64,000 nt of DNA from Pseudobdellovibrionaceae bacterium (GCA_021731025.1 JAKFYD010000005.1:1-64000), one strand, 5' to 3'. Positions 24,001 to 33,595 are shown, counted from the first letter of the stretch. Notes: generated by a model not told the origin, from the letters alone. Made by a program: numbers and translations.

Positions 24001-24074
24001 TTCGCTTTTAAAGCTTAAAGATCAAGGCCGCACGACCGAGGCGACGCAGAGATTTAAGCTTTAAAAGCGAATTA
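23998..24074. terminator. bidirectional terminator, 22-bp perfect stem containing both stop codons
   Basis: Bases 23998-24019 are the exact reverse complement of 24053-24074. Each arm ends in the TAA of one convergent gene (acyl-CoA synthetase, beta-barrel protein). The 33-base loop is GC-rich (GGCCGCACGACCGAGGCG). The design parallels the structure at 17450-17561. T-runs on either side are short, so termination by hairpin alone is likely but not certain. Confidence 0.7.
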
Positions 24075-24815
24075 CCTGAGCCAGAAGCGGAAGCCTACGC
24101 TGAGGTATGGCCCCGACAAATCAATGCTGCGTTTATTACCGCTTGTGTCCACCATGGGGTCTCCAGCAGTGATCGCTCCATTGAATCCCGAAGTTACATT
24201 TTTGCTGTACTTGATATCTTTGAATTTTAAATCGCGGTAACTGGCTTCAAGCAGAAAAGTCGTTGTATCCATCATGTGGAACTCTCCCAGAAAACCACCA
24301 CCCATAAGATTTGTTGCTGACTTGGCTTCGACCGAAAAGTCAGAGTTTGGGCTTACCGTTAAACTCGTATAATCATTTTTTAAACTCAAGCTGGCGGTCC
24401 CTGCAAAACCAAAGATGGCCAATCTGACGGAAGGTCGTTGAAAGACAATCAGTTCAATTCCTAATTTCGGGATATAGCTGTTGATATCACTTTTAAGTTG
24501 GTAAACTTCACTTCCAGAAGCCTGAGCCGAAACTCCACTTAAGGTGTTTGGCTTTATAATTTCAAATCCAAATCTCCACGCTGCCCGACCAGTGATGTAA
24601 GAAAATCCAATTTCACCACCAGTATTGGTTTTGACTTCACTGCCATAGGAGGTTGCTGAGCTTTCATTCGCAAAAGCCTGATCTTTAACTGTGGACATGC
24701 CCCCGGTGATCAGGAAGTAGCCTGCAAAGGCTTCCTTATCAAAAGAAAAAACCCGGGCTTGGCTGACCGTCGCACTCATAAAAATTAAAAGGGGCGTTAA
24801 AAAAATAACTTTCAT
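24072..24815 (-). CDS. small outer membrane beta-barrel protein
   Basis: A signal peptide (IFLTPLLIFMSATVSQA) is followed by repeated strands with alternating hydrophobic residues (GGEIGFSYITG, AAWRFGFEII, SVRLAIFGFAGTASLSL, TTFLLEASYRDLKF) and the end GPYLSVGFRFWLR. At 247 residues this fits an eight-stranded OmpA/OmpX-like or OmpW-like barrel. It lies 1 base behind the AMIN-like gene in the same direction, so the two form an operon. No specific function can be read from the sequence. Confidence 0.75.
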   Translation of the reverse strand: MKVIFLTPLLIFMSATVSQARVFSFDKEAFAGYFLITGGMSTVKDQAFANESSATSYGSEVKTNTGGEIGFSYITGRAAWRFGFEIIKPNTLSGVSAQASGSEVYQLKSDINSYIPKLGIELIVFQRPSVRLAIFGFAGTASLSLKNDYTSLTVSPNSDFSVEAKSATNLMGGGFLGEFHMMDTTTFLLEASYRDLKFKDIKYSKNVTSGFNGAITAGDPMVDTSGNKRSIDLSGPYLSVGFRFWLR

Positions 24816-24816
24816 T

Positions 24817-25338
24817 TTATAAAGTTAAATCCACAACCACTTTGCTGGTCGTTTTTTTCCCAGCCACTTGAAAGACTTTGGCTTTAGGTTTATTTTTTAA
24901 AAACAAAACAAGGTTTAGACTTTGATCAACGGGGTCTAAAGCCAATTCCGTAGATTTAATAAACATCGAGGAAGCTAAACGCTTTTGAACTTCTTGAGCA
25001 TTTATTCGAGAGGCCGGCATCTGCGCAAAGTCGATCACTAAACGACTGGGATTTTGCAACATCTGCACGTGATAGTATCCTGGTAAACCTTTTTGAGTGC
25101 GCCCACGCAAATCGCCGATATCAAAAACAATCCGCTCGATTTTGCTTTTAGCATTTTGAGTTTTTCTAAGATCGAGCAAGCTAAAACCGGTTCCCGCAAC
25201 TCCGCCAATAATCGAACCCGAACCTTGCAGAATTTTAGAGGGAGTGACTTTAGTTTTAGTATTTACTGCGGCTTGCGCCGTGAAGTTGAACAGAGCTGAT
25301 GAAACAACCATCAAACAAATCGTGAAAATAGACTTCAT
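24817..25338 (-). CDS. periplasmic AMIN-domain-like protein
   Basis: After a signal peptide (TICLMVVSSALFNFTAQA) the mature part carries KIERIVFDIGD, GYYHVQMLQNPSRLVIDFA and LNLVLFLKNKPKAKVFQVAGKK, resembling the strands of an AMIN domain. AMIN domains localise envelope proteins such as AmiC or PilQ by binding peptidoglycan or outer membrane partners. Only this domain is present (173 residues), so it is probably an accessory factor. It is the first gene of a pair with the beta-barrel protein; the stop and next start are separated by one base. Confidence 0.7.
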   Translation of the reverse strand: MKSIFTICLMVVSSALFNFTAQAAVNTKTKVTPSKILQGSGSIIGGVAGTGFSLLDLRKTQNAKSKIERIVFDIGDLRGRTQKGLPGYYHVQMLQNPSRLVIDFAQMPASRINAQEVQKRLASSMFIKSTELALDPVDQSLNLVLFLKNKPKAKVFQVAGKKTTSKVVVDLTL

Positions 25339-25433
25339 GCTTCACCCCCAATAAATATTTCATCAGGAAGGGGTGACGGTGACAAGGTTTTTCCCCCGAA
25401 TAGGAAAGGTCTAGGTATCTACGCTCCACGGCA

Positions 25434-26891
25434 TTATTTTTCACAGGTCTTTTTAGAAGTTTCCTGTTGGTTCAGGTATTCCTTTTCCGAAAGGATTGTT
25501 CCATCTTTAGTTTTTACCTTTGAGATTTCAGGAGCGTCTAATTGCACATCAGTACATTCACTTAGGGTCATTTGGACTTTAAGGTCTCTCAAATCAATTC
25601 TTAAAAACTGATTCGTAAAATCTGAATGCATTGTACCTTTCCAAAATTCACTCTCCTTAACTAACTCAATATGAAAGGTACTTCGTATTTTTTCGCGATA
25701 GTTCAAAGTAGGCGCCAATTTGAATTCATGATCCACGGTTGGGTTAGAGTCTATAACTAAAGAGATAGGTGCCTCTGTCTTTACCCGAAGTTTGCGAAGG
25801 CCAAAAATTCCGCTGTTGCTGACATATTTATCATAATCAGCAAACTTACCTTTAGGCTTTACGCAAGTGGGATGCGCAGATATCCCTTTGCCTTCTTCGG
25901 TTATATATTCGTAAAGAAAAATAGATGGTAAATCCTTCTGCCAGTTTTTGATGATTTTACTTACTTTTTCATTATTAAGCTTCGCATTTTCACCTGTATT
26001 AAAATCGACACAATCGTCCAAGCCGAGCTTCTCGCCAACAAGACATTTTTCTTGATTAGATACTTTAGTTACGGGGTCATTTACACAGGACAAATTAGTA
26101 AAAACAATGTGCGGAGGCATTTCATCAGGAAGCTTCATATGGCTAAAACTTTTCTGAATTCCATTGACCCAGTCTTGAGTCATCATACTTTGCAAAATAC
26201 CTAACACTTTACCATTTTCGCCAATTACGGGAGAACCGGAATTCCCTTGGGTTCCATGGCAGTTCATACCTACAGCAGTTTTAGCCCAAGAGTTTGTACC
26301 AAGGGGATTTAGCAGAGTATTCAAAGCAACTTTGCATTCTTCTACATCGAGTTTCGCTCCAGGTAAATTTAACAAGGGGGTCGCTTTAACAATTTTTAAT
26401 TTTTCATTATCTTTAATTCCATCCTTATGGATTTGGAATGGAGAAAGCCCTGTAGATTCAATTCTAATAAAAGCAAAGTCCGCACTAAAAACATTTTCCC
26501 GTTTACTGTAATCAATAACTTCTTTACATAAAAAAATATTTTTCTTTCCTGAGGATGTAATGAACCGAATTGCTATTCTCGATTCACAATAGGAGCGGGA
26601 CACCTTTAAATAATCAGGCAGACAATGGCTATTTGTTGCAACTATATCATCGGCAACTAAGAATCCTGTGCACTGAGCAAGCTCTGGAGAATATTGACTG
26701 TCATTCGTATTTATTAAGATAAGCCCTACATTCTCGGGGCAAGTTGCCGTCGAACAATTAAATTGCGCTTTCTCAAGCTCGGATTTCAGGTCGGAATAAT
26801 CTCTTGGTCTGTAGGTATTTTCATAAGATGACTTCTCACCACATCCAGCAATCATTCCCGTCAATATTAATACAATCCACAGCAACTTCAT
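25434..26891 (-). CDS. S1-family serine protease lipoprotein
   Basis: The signal LLWIVLILTGMIAGC has lipobox IAGC. The protease domain (~45-245) shows the trypsin-like triad: VATNSHC (His89), SADFAFIRI (Asp138) and GTQGNSGSPVI (Ser218), with oxyanion-loop context as in V8/trypsin-type enzymes. The remaining ~240 residues form a beta-rich C-terminal part with several Cys and no recognised domain. An anchored periplasmic or surface protease is expected; the target is unknown. It is monocistronic by spacing (95 bases after it, 201 bases before the next gene's divergent frame). Confidence 0.82.
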   Translation of the reverse strand: MKLLWIVLILTGMIAGCGEKSSYENTYRPRDYSDLKSELEKAQFNCSTATCPENVGLILINTNDSQYSPELAQCTGFLVADDIVATNSHCLPDYLKVSRSYCESRIAIRFITSSGKKNIFLCKEVIDYSKRENVFSADFAFIRIESTGLSPFQIHKDGIKDNEKLKIVKATPLLNLPGAKLDVEECKVALNTLLNPLGTNSWAKTAVGMNCHGTQGNSGSPVIGENGKVLGILQSMMTQDWVNGIQKSFSHMKLPDEMPPHIVFTNLSCVNDPVTKVSNQEKCLVGEKLGLDDCVDFNTGENAKLNNEKVSKIIKNWQKDLPSIFLYEYITEEGKGISAHPTCVKPKGKFADYDKYVSNSGIFGLRKLRVKTEAPISLVIDSNPTVDHEFKLAPTLNYREKIRSTFHIELVKESEFWKGTMHSDFTNQFLRIDLRDLKVQMTLSECTDVQLDAPEISKVKTKDGTILSEKEYLNQQETSKKTCEK

Positions 26892-27149
26892 AAATAGGCC
26901 TCTCGATCTTCATGAATGCAAATAGGTATACGCTACTTCCACGTAAACCTCTGCTGTTAGTATTCTAAACACATTTTCCATGAAAAAAGTTTAGCCCCCT
27001 CAAAATCCAAAAGTGCCCACTTTCGCGGGGGTGTAAAAGTTTTGATCAGTTTTTCGAGCTAAAATAAATAGGTTCGCTTTGAGCTGGTTTATTTGTTGCT
27101 AATTATTTTCACGGAACGACTGAAAGCAACAACAACTGCGGAAAATAAA

Positions 27150-28160
27150 ATGGCAAAGCTGAATTTACTTCTCGTCCTACTTTTCCAATTAAGCTTGGGC
27201 AATGCTCTTGCTCAAGAGAGTGCGTCGGATGATCCAACACCATCTCATCAGACCTCAGCGCCAGCGACCACGGCTCCGGTAACAACCGAAAACAAACCGA
27301 CGGTAACGCCCTCACCCGATGCTCCTCCGGCGCCTCCTAAACCACGTCCTAAACCGCAAAAGCCTATTTGTAAAATTGTCGCTTCAAAGGGACAAACTCT
27401 GGTGCAATGGAATAATCGTATAGTGACTTACCCGAACTATGATTTCACGGTTACCCTGAATCAACTTAAAGAGTTAGTCGATAAAAAGAGATGCATCTAT
27501 AAACCGCAAAATTGTTCGATCATGGGCCAGCGCGGTCAATCGGCTATTTCTATTGATAACGAACAGGCGGGTCCCCTGAGCAGTGATCCCCGGTTTACAG
27601 TCAGAGACCTACAGGTTTTAAAAGATTCAAATCGTTGTAAAATGATTGCTCCGACTTACTCGGTGCTGACCGTGGATGGACAATTTGCTGCCTACATTGA
27701 CGGCGATCAAGCCACAGAGTTCACCACCACTGAATCTTCAGCGCAAAAAGACTTAACTCTATTTACCGAGTCTTTAAGTCAGTCTGACTTAAGTTCAATT
27801 CCAGATCGCAAAATCCCTTCTGATGATTCGACAGAAATCAGAATTCAGAATCTCAAATGCTGGAAAGGTAAATCGTCTGCAGAACAGGATAAGAATCTAA
27901 AGTTGTGCACAAAGGCTGCAAAATACAATCAGGTCTGTGAGTTAAGTTACTTTATTCATGGAGAATCTGATTTTGATGTTTGTCTGCAAGGCTTCGAAGG
28001 CAAAGCAAATAAGGTAGTCACTTGCTTTAAGAGCAACAGTAAAGCCCAAGCCAAAGAAAATTTAGCTCATTGTAAGACCCAATTAACTTCGGGACAAGTT
28101 TGCGAAACGAATCCCGAGATTCATGGGAAAGAAAAAAACGAAGTCTGTATTTTAGAATAA
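27150..28160 (+). CDS. modular secreted protein with two kinds of Cys repeats
   Basis: From the ATG at 27150 the N-terminus AKLNLLLVLLFQLSLGNALAQ is a signal peptide, then ~45 residues rich in Pro, Thr and Ala. Next come about three related ~48-residue modules (each a strand pair then a helix ending in KKRCIY- or SNRCKM-like). The C-terminus has two ~48-residue modules with four Cys each: C-x15/16-C, QVC, then EVC or DVC near the end. Domain families are not recognised. It is first of three same-strand genes with gaps of 12 and 13 bases. The 258 bases upstream of it hold no gene. Confidence 0.7.
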   Translation: MAKLNLLLVLLFQLSLGNALAQESASDDPTPSHQTSAPATTAPVTTENKPTVTPSPDAPPAPPKPRPKPQKPICKIVASKGQTLVQWNNRIVTYPNYDFTVTLNQLKELVDKKRCIYKPQNCSIMGQRGQSAISIDNEQAGPLSSDPRFTVRDLQVLKDSNRCKMIAPTYSVLTVDGQFAAYIDGDQATEFTTTESSAQKDLTLFTESLSQSDLSSIPDRKIPSDDSTEIRIQNLKCWKGKSSAEQDKNLKLCTKAAKYNQVCELSYFIHGESDFDVCLQGFEGKANKVVTCFKSNSKAQAKENLAHCKTQLTSGQVCETNPEIHGKEKNEVCILE

Positions 28161-28172
28161 AGGAGAATTTCT

Positions 28173-28592
28173 ATGAAGAAATTAATAATTTTGTTAGCCT
28201 CAGCCAGTTTGTTTTCTTGTGCGACTTATCGGCCCGTTCTTGATGAGAATGCACAAATGCAAAAAGTAGGACCTGCTCGCGCCGAGCAAGACATTGATAA
28301 ATGTTTGCAGAAAGCCGACGCTTATTTATCCAATCATAAAAGCGATCGCATGAAAAATTCAGCCATTCGCGGAGCAGGACAAGGCGCCGTCTTCGGAGGA
28401 GTTTTAGGTTTAGTTTCAGGTGGAAATTTACAGTCCACTGCCGGAGGAGCAATGTTAGGTGCCGGAGTCGGTGCAGCCGGAGGAGCTTTAGGTGAAGCCA
28501 CAAAAGACAAGTGGAAACCAGACGAATTAAAACAACGCTATGTAAAAAATTGTTTAGAGCGAAAGAAATATCAAGTCATCGGCTGGAAATAA
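28173..28592 (+). CDS. glycine-zipper lipoprotein
   Basis: The signal KKLIILLASASLFSC has lipobox LFSC. The central part (GAGQGAVFGGVLGLVSGG and GGAMLGAGVGAAGGALG) is a glycine zipper repeat, as in SlyB/YMGG-type envelope lipoproteins that pack into or against the outer membrane. It has only 139 residues. An AAGGAG ribosome binding site precedes the ATG. It lies between two genes for secreted proteins in one probable operon. Confidence 0.8.
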   Translation: MKKLIILLASASLFSCATYRPVLDENAQMQKVGPARAEQDIDKCLQKADAYLSNHKSDRMKNSAIRGAGQGAVFGGVLGLVSGGNLQSTAGGAMLGAGVGAAGGALGEATKDKWKPDELKQRYVKNCLERKKYQVIGWK

Positions 28593-28605
28593 AATCGGAG
28601 GATTT

Positions 28606-29241
28606 ATGTCGTTATATAAAGTCTTGGTCGTTTTAATGTTTTCCCCTAGTGTGTTCGCATCTTATTTATCTATTCAAGATTTAATCGGAACGACAATTTC
28701 GTATGATAATAAGTCGATTGAAATTTTACCTAACGTTAAAAAAATTAATAGCTTAGTAGCAAGAAGTGCCGATTTGAAAGTGACTTCCTTTTACACAAAC
28801 AAAAAAGATGGTCAAAAATATAAATTAGAATATTGGAGTAATGCAAAGCTTGTTGATTACAACAGCCGAGCGAAAAAAGTACAGAAATTACTCTTGCCTG
28901 AAATCCAATTTGGATGCGCTGTACTTTGTACCATAACAAATTTAAAAACTGGTGAAAGTGCTTCTATAAAAGAAGATGGCGAGGAAGAGACAAGGAAAGT
29001 ACTGCAACTTTTCATTGAGTTAGAGATTGTGAAATCTGTTCAAGATGCTGAAGGTAATGAAATAGGGTTTGAGTTTATAGCTGGAAACGAAGACTACACT
29101 CAGTTTGAGTTGGAAATGCCAAGCAGAGAGAAACTTTACGAAGCGATTCGTACTGGCAAAAGTGTTTCATCGACATCTTCATCATATGGAAATCCTTTCA
29201 GTGGGGACACTGTTGGTTTTTCTATTAAAAAAACAAAATAG
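28606..29241 (+). CDS. secreted protein of unknown function
   Basis: The 211-residue protein starts with a signal peptide (YKVLVVLMFSPSVFA) and has no Cys-rich or catalytic motif apart from a single CAVLCTI segment. The body alternates strands and charged helices (KKVQKLLLPEIQFGC, TRKVLQLFIELEIVK) and ends with a Ser/Lys-rich tail. CGGAGG stands upstream of the start. It is the third gene of the 27150-29241 group and converges on the DUF2846-like lipoprotein. I do not recognise its family. Confidence 0.65.
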   Translation: MSLYKVLVVLMFSPSVFASYLSIQDLIGTTISYDNKSIEILPNVKKINSLVARSADLKVTSFYTNKKDGQKYKLEYWSNAKLVDYNSRAKKVQKLLLPEIQFGCAVLCTITNLKTGESASIKEDGEEETRKVLQLFIELEIVKSVQDAEGNEIGFEFIAGNEDYTQFELEMPSREKLYEAIRTGKSVSSTSSSYGNPFSGDTVGFSIKKTK

Positions 29242-29291
29242 GCTTTTCTTAGATTTATTCAGGTAAATGCTCAACTTCGAAGCTGGTTCAA

Positions 29292-29726
29292 TCACTGGAC
29301 CAGCAGTCTTGTCTCTTTGATTTCTTGCTCGCCTATAGCATTCGGTACAGGTTTAAATTCTACCGATCTCATGACTGATTCAATACTAAATTTAACGTAA
29401 TAAACATGATTGTCGAGGGCTACAAATTTGACCTCGCCACTTTTCCAAAAGAATGGAATTCCAAACAAACTGTTTTTATATATTAGTGAAATTTCCCCGG
29501 GATCAACTTCTACTCGGTAAAAACCGCCAGTAGATAACTTTCCTAATTTGCTTTTATTCACGTAAAATCTAGGAACGTCAGGGTTTAAAGAGTCAATTGA
29601 TGTATTGGACCTATACAAGTAAACAACTGCTTTTCCTTTTTCAGGTGCCTGAAAACTGTAAAAGTCTTTTTTGCTCGGATAAGTACAACCGACCAAAAAT
29701 AAGATTCCTAAAAATATGTATTTCAT
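29292..29726 (-). CDS. DUF2846-type lipoprotein
   Basis: From the ATG at 29726 the signal is KYIFLGILFLVGC with lipobox LVGC. The mature domain GKAVVYLYRSN, VPRFYVNKSKLGKLSTGGFYRVEVDPGEISLIYK is the pattern of DUF2846 proteins, small beta-sandwich lipoproteins of the envelope whose biochemical role is unknown. A longer frame to 29753 adds nine residues before the signal and is unlikely. The gene converges on the secreted protein at 28606. Confidence 0.78.
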   Translation of the reverse strand: MKYIFLGILFLVGCTYPSKKDFYSFQAPEKGKAVVYLYRSNTSIDSLNPDVPRFYVNKSKLGKLSTGGFYRVEVDPGEISLIYKNSLFGIPFFWKSGEVKFVALDNHVYYVKFSIESVMRSVEFKPVPNAIGEQEIKETRLLVQ

Positions 29727-29933
29727 TTTTATATTATTATCTTTGCCGATCAAGTTGTCTACTTTTGATCAACAGGTCCACTCTTGATGTATAGCCGACC
29801 TAGAGTCTTAGAGGGGTCAAAAAGCGAAAATCGTCACCTGTCTAAGAGTTCTACAGCTCAGCGCAACTCACTGGAAATAGAAGCGATATGATGATGGTGA
29901 GAATATTGAAACTAAAATGACCGAGGTGTTTTT

Positions 29934-30479
29934 ATGAAAATCCTATCTTTACTTTTCATAAGCTGTTTGATGACTTTATCTATCGTTGCGTGCAATCGCG
30001 GTGATAGCAATGGAAGTGCAGCACCACCCGTTATTGCTCAGCCGCCTCCGCCCGCTTGTGTGCCGGGGACTCAACCACATGATCCCAATTGCATGGGATA
30101 CAATGGTTTCTCTCAATTTGGATTTCAGCCTTATGGTCACGCTTATTCACACGGCCATGGCTATTGCAATTGTGAACCTGGATTCAGACCCGTGTATGGA
30201 CACCTGGGTCTTGGTTGTGTGCAAACAGAAACTATCCGCCCTTTCCCAGGAGTTTATTTCTATGCGGGTGCTCTTCCTGTTCCCCCCGCGAACAATTATC
30301 AAAATAACAGTATTCCCCAATTCAGCAATATAACGGGCTATCCTCAAGTTGCCCAACCCGGTTGTTTTAACAATGTCGCTGTCAGCTGCTTTGTCACCCA
30401 ACCCAACACCTGTGGCCCTGGTCGACTTTGTCGTCCCACAGGCCCGGGTTCAGCCCTTGGCGTTTGTATCAATCAATAG
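29934..30479 (+). CDS. Cys/Gly/Pro-rich lipoprotein
   Basis: The signal ILSLLFISCLMTLSIVAC has lipobox IVAC and a GAGGTG site upstream. The mature protein of ~160 residues is Pro-, Gly-, Tyr- and His-rich with about a dozen Cys in PGTQ..NC, CNCEPGFRPV, CGPGRLCRP contexts, which looks like a disulfide-stabilised extracellular protein. No enzyme motif is seen. A weak stem (GAGCG 30484, CGCTC 30501) behind the stop could terminate it. Confidence 0.7.
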   Translation: MKILSLLFISCLMTLSIVACNRGDSNGSAAPPVIAQPPPPACVPGTQPHDPNCMGYNGFSQFGFQPYGHAYSHGHGYCNCEPGFRPVYGHLGLGCVQTETIRPFPGVYFYAGALPVPPANNYQNNSIPQFSNITGYPQVAQPGCFNNVAVSCFVTQPNTCGPGRLCRPTGPGSALGVCINQ

Positions 30480-30601
30480 TAACGAGCGCTGCGTTAATCT
30501 CGCTCTAATTTAAGCTCTCCTCCCTTCAGGCAAGGCATTTCATTTTATTGTCCCCGACTCCTGTGATATTTTCTCTGCGAAACAACAGAGCAGGAGTTTT
30601 C

Positions 30602-32671
30602 ATGAGCCCTTCGACCTCGTCCAACCCTCTATTACAACCCTTTACAAAATTTGATCACAGCATTCCTTTCTCTTTGATCCAAGTAGAGCATTATCTTCCA
30701 GCCCTCGAAGCAACTTTGGAAATGGCTCGCGAAAGTATTAAAAATCTTAAAACTTCAAAGGAAGCTCCTACTTTCGAAAACACCATCATCGCCTTAGAAA
30801 CCTGTTCCGATGAATTGGAAAGAATGATGAGCATTTATTCCAACTTGGAAAGTGCTCACGCCAGCGAAGCTCATCGGGCTTTGGCAAAAGATATTTATCC
30901 TAAACTTTCTGAATTTCAATCGGACCTGTCCTTGGATCCCGAAATTTTCCAACGGGTAAAAACGGTTTATGAAAATCGCGCGCAATTAAAACTGAACGGA
31001 GAACAAGCCCGCTTGCTTGAAAAAACTTATATCGGTTTCGTTCGTAACGGAGCTTTGCTGTCTGAACTGGACAAAGAAAAACTGCGAAAGATCGATCAAG
31101 AGCTTTCACTATTGGCCCCGCAATTTTCTGAAAATGTTTTAAAAGCCACAAATGCTTTCGAAGTTGTTCTGACAAAACGCGAAGAACTTGAAGGCCTTCC
31201 CGAAGGCGCCATCGAGGCCGCTCTGATGGCTGCTGAAAGCAAAGGCCATACAGGTCAATGGCTGTTCAATCTGCATGCGCCTAGTTTAATTCCTGTCCTG
31301 ACTTTTTCGAAAAATCGTCCCCTGCGTGAAAAAATGTGGAAGGCTTACAATTCACGATCTTTCAAAGATGATTTTGATAATCAAGAGAATATTAAAAAAA
31401 CGGTTCAACTTCGCTTTCAGCGAGCGCAACTTTTGGGATTCAAAACTCATGCGGATTACGTTCTGGCAGAGCGCATGGCCAAAGACACTTCGACAGTTAA
31501 ACAGTTTCTGCAAAAACTTTTACAGGCCAGTAAAAAGGCAGCTCAACATGACCTGGAAGAAGTTCGCCAATACGCTTTAAAAACTGACGGCATGAAAGAC
31601 ATGCAGCCGTGGGATTTTGGCTACTACTCTGAAAAATTGAAAGAAGAAAAATACTCTTTCAATGAAGAAAGCCTGCGCCCTTACTTTAAATTAGAAAATG
31701 TAGTTCAAGGAGTCTTCGAACACGCCCGCCGCCTTTACGGAATTACCTTTGCGGAGCGAACAGATATCGAGGCTTATCATCACGATGTCAAAATTTACGA
31801 AGTGAAAGAAGAAAAGAGCGGAAGTTACGTTGGACTTTTCTACACAGACTTTTTCCCGCGTGAAACAAAAAAAGGCGGGGCTTGGATGACGACCTTCCGC
31901 GAACAGGGTCTGATGTTTGATCAGGTGATGCGTCCTCATGTCAGTATCGTTTGTAACTTCACTAAACCCACGTCGACAAAACCTTCTCTGCTCAGTTATG
32001 ACGAGGTCAGAACTTTATTCCATGAGTTCGGTCACGCTTTGCACGGTTTACTTTCAAATTGCACCTACCGCTCTGTTGCGGGAACAAATGTGTATTGGGA
32101 CTTTGTCGAGTTGCCTTCACAGATTATGGAAAATTGGGCTGCCGAAAAAGAAGGTCTGGATGTTTTCGCAAAACACTACGAAGACCAAAGTTTAATTCCG
32201 GCAGATCTTGTGCAAAAGATCAAGAACGCTCAAAAATTTCAAGCGGGATGGATGTCCTTGCGCCAAATCCAATTCGCTATGATGGACATGGCTTGGTACA
32301 CCGTTGATCCAAATACAATCACCGATGTTGATCAGTTTGAAACCTTGGCAACGACCGAAACTCGCTTGCTTCCTAAAATTCCAGGAACAAATACTTCATG
32401 CTCGTTCAGCCATATTTTTGCAGGCGGCTATTCGGCAGGTTATTACTCTTACAAATGGGCCGAAGTTTTGGATGCTGATGCTTTCGAATATTTTAAAGAA
32501 AAAGGGCTTTTCAATCCTGAGGTTTCACAAAAATTTAAAGAAACTATTTTATCTCGTGGCGGATCTGAACACCCGATGGATCTGTACAAAAAATTTCGTG
32601 GACGCGAGCCTGATCCCCAAGCCCTGCTTCGTCGCGATGGTTTACTTGAAGAAAGTTCATCTCGTTTATGA
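30602..32671 (+). CDS. M3-family oligopeptidase (oligopeptidase A/Dcp type)
   Basis: The 689-residue protein belongs to zinc peptidase family M3, which cleaves short peptides in the cytoplasm. The metal site is LFHEFGHALHGLL (His ~474, Glu, His), with the second-ligand Glu in NWAAEKEG-like sequence downstream and the conserved GYSAGYYSYKWAEVLDADAF near the C-terminus. The start at 30602 follows CAGGAG; a TTG frame at 30548 has no ribosome site. There is no signal peptide. It overlaps the NAD kinase gene by 4 bases (ATGA). Confidence 0.92.
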   Translation: MSPSTSSNPLLQPFTKFDHSIPFSLIQVEHYLPALEATLEMARESIKNLKTSKEAPTFENTIIALETCSDELERMMSIYSNLESAHASEAHRALAKDIYPKLSEFQSDLSLDPEIFQRVKTVYENRAQLKLNGEQARLLEKTYIGFVRNGALLSELDKEKLRKIDQELSLLAPQFSENVLKATNAFEVVLTKREELEGLPEGAIEAALMAAESKGHTGQWLFNLHAPSLIPVLTFSKNRPLREKMWKAYNSRSFKDDFDNQENIKKTVQLRFQRAQLLGFKTHADYVLAERMAKDTSTVKQFLQKLLQASKKAAQHDLEEVRQYALKTDGMKDMQPWDFGYYSEKLKEEKYSFNEESLRPYFKLENVVQGVFEHARRLYGITFAERTDIEAYHHDVKIYEVKEEKSGSYVGLFYTDFFPRETKKGGAWMTTFREQGLMFDQVMRPHVSIVCNFTKPTSTKPSLLSYDEVRTLFHEFGHALHGLLSNCTYRSVAGTNVYWDFVELPSQIMENWAAEKEGLDVFAKHYEDQSLIPADLVQKIKNAQKFQAGWMSLRQIQFAMMDMAWYTVDPNTITDVDQFETLATTETRLLPKIPGTNTSCSFSHIFAGGYSAGYYSYKWAEVLDADAFEYFKEKGLFNPEVSQKFKETILSRGGSEHPMDLYKKFRGREPDPQALLRRDGLLEESSSRL

Positions 32672-33567
32672 AATCTTCGGTGACAGAAATTAAAAATATT
32701 TCTCTCAAGGAAAGTTCGCGGGTTGCCATAGTTTACCGTTCTCACTCTGAAAAGGCCGTGAAGATGGCTAAAGATGTCACGGCCTGGCTGCAAACTCGCA
32801 ACATAGAAGTCTTTACAGCCCCGGGGCAAAAGCTGATTGCGAAAACAAAATTTGTTCGCGGCGAAAAAATGATTTCGACACTTTCTTTCGTCATCGTTCT
32901 TGGTGGTGATGGAACTTACCTGCGCGCCGTGAGATTGATCGATGGATCGCAGATCCCTGTTTTGGGATTTAATATGGGCTCTTTAGGTTTTCTGACTGGA
33001 TCGCCCGCAGATAAAATCTTTGATATTCTCGGCGGAGTGCTGGAAGACAAAATGACCATTCACACACGCATGCTGTTACAGGCTCAGGTCTTTCGCAAAG
33101 GAAAATCAAAGCTCCGTGCGATTGCTCTGAATGATGTGGTGATCGAGCGGGGAGCTTATTCTCAGCTGATCAATATTTCTATTCATAAAGAAAAAAAATT
33201 AGTCAGCGATATCAAAGCCGATGCTTTAATCATCTCGAGTCCGACGGGATCAACAGCTTACAATTTAGCTGCTGGTGGTCCCCTGTTGGATCCTGAAGTT
33301 AAAGCTTTGATTGTGACACCGGTGGCTCCGCATTCATTGACCAGCCGGCCATTGATCTTCCCCGCGCACCGAAAACTTGTTTTCCGCCTGGAAGGAAAAA
33401 CTCAAAAGGCGAATTTGGTGATTGATGGCCAAGAGCTAACGGCCCTCACGACAGAAGATGAAATTGTCGTCGAAAAATTTAATGCCGATCATTTATTAAT
33501 TGAGCCTCCACAAACTAATTTCTTCCATCTTTTACGGGAGAAATTAAAATTTGGAGATCGAGCTTAA
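32668..33567 (+). CDS. nadK: NAD kinase
   Basis: The enzyme makes NADP from NAD and ATP. Diagnostic motifs are present: VLGGDGTYLRA (GGDGT), GFNMGSLGFLT, LNDVVIERG and SSPTGSTAYNLAAGGPLL. At 299 residues it has the usual length, with an N-terminal extension of about 20 residues. The ATGA overlap with the M3 peptidase suggests translational coupling, and recN follows 28 bases later, an association of nadK and recN that is widespread in bacteria. Confidence 0.95.
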   Translation: MKSSVTEIKNISLKESSRVAIVYRSHSEKAVKMAKDVTAWLQTRNIEVFTAPGQKLIAKTKFVRGEKMISTLSFVIVLGGDGTYLRAVRLIDGSQIPVLGFNMGSLGFLTGSPADKIFDILGGVLEDKMTIHTRMLLQAQVFRKGKSKLRAIALNDVVIERGAYSQLINISIHKEKKLVSDIKADALIISSPTGSTAYNLAAGGPLLDPEVKALIVTPVAPHSLTSRPLIFPAHRKLVFRLEGKTQKANLVIDGQELTALTTEDEIVVEKFNADHLLIEPPQTNFFHLLREKLKFGDRA

Positions 33568-33595
33568 AGTTCGTTAATGGAAAGGAACAAAGATT

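Noticed and set aside
29282-29304. GCTGGT...ACCAGC stem at 29282 as terminator
   Set aside because: Short stem inside the end of the DUF2846-like gene, without a T-run on either strand.
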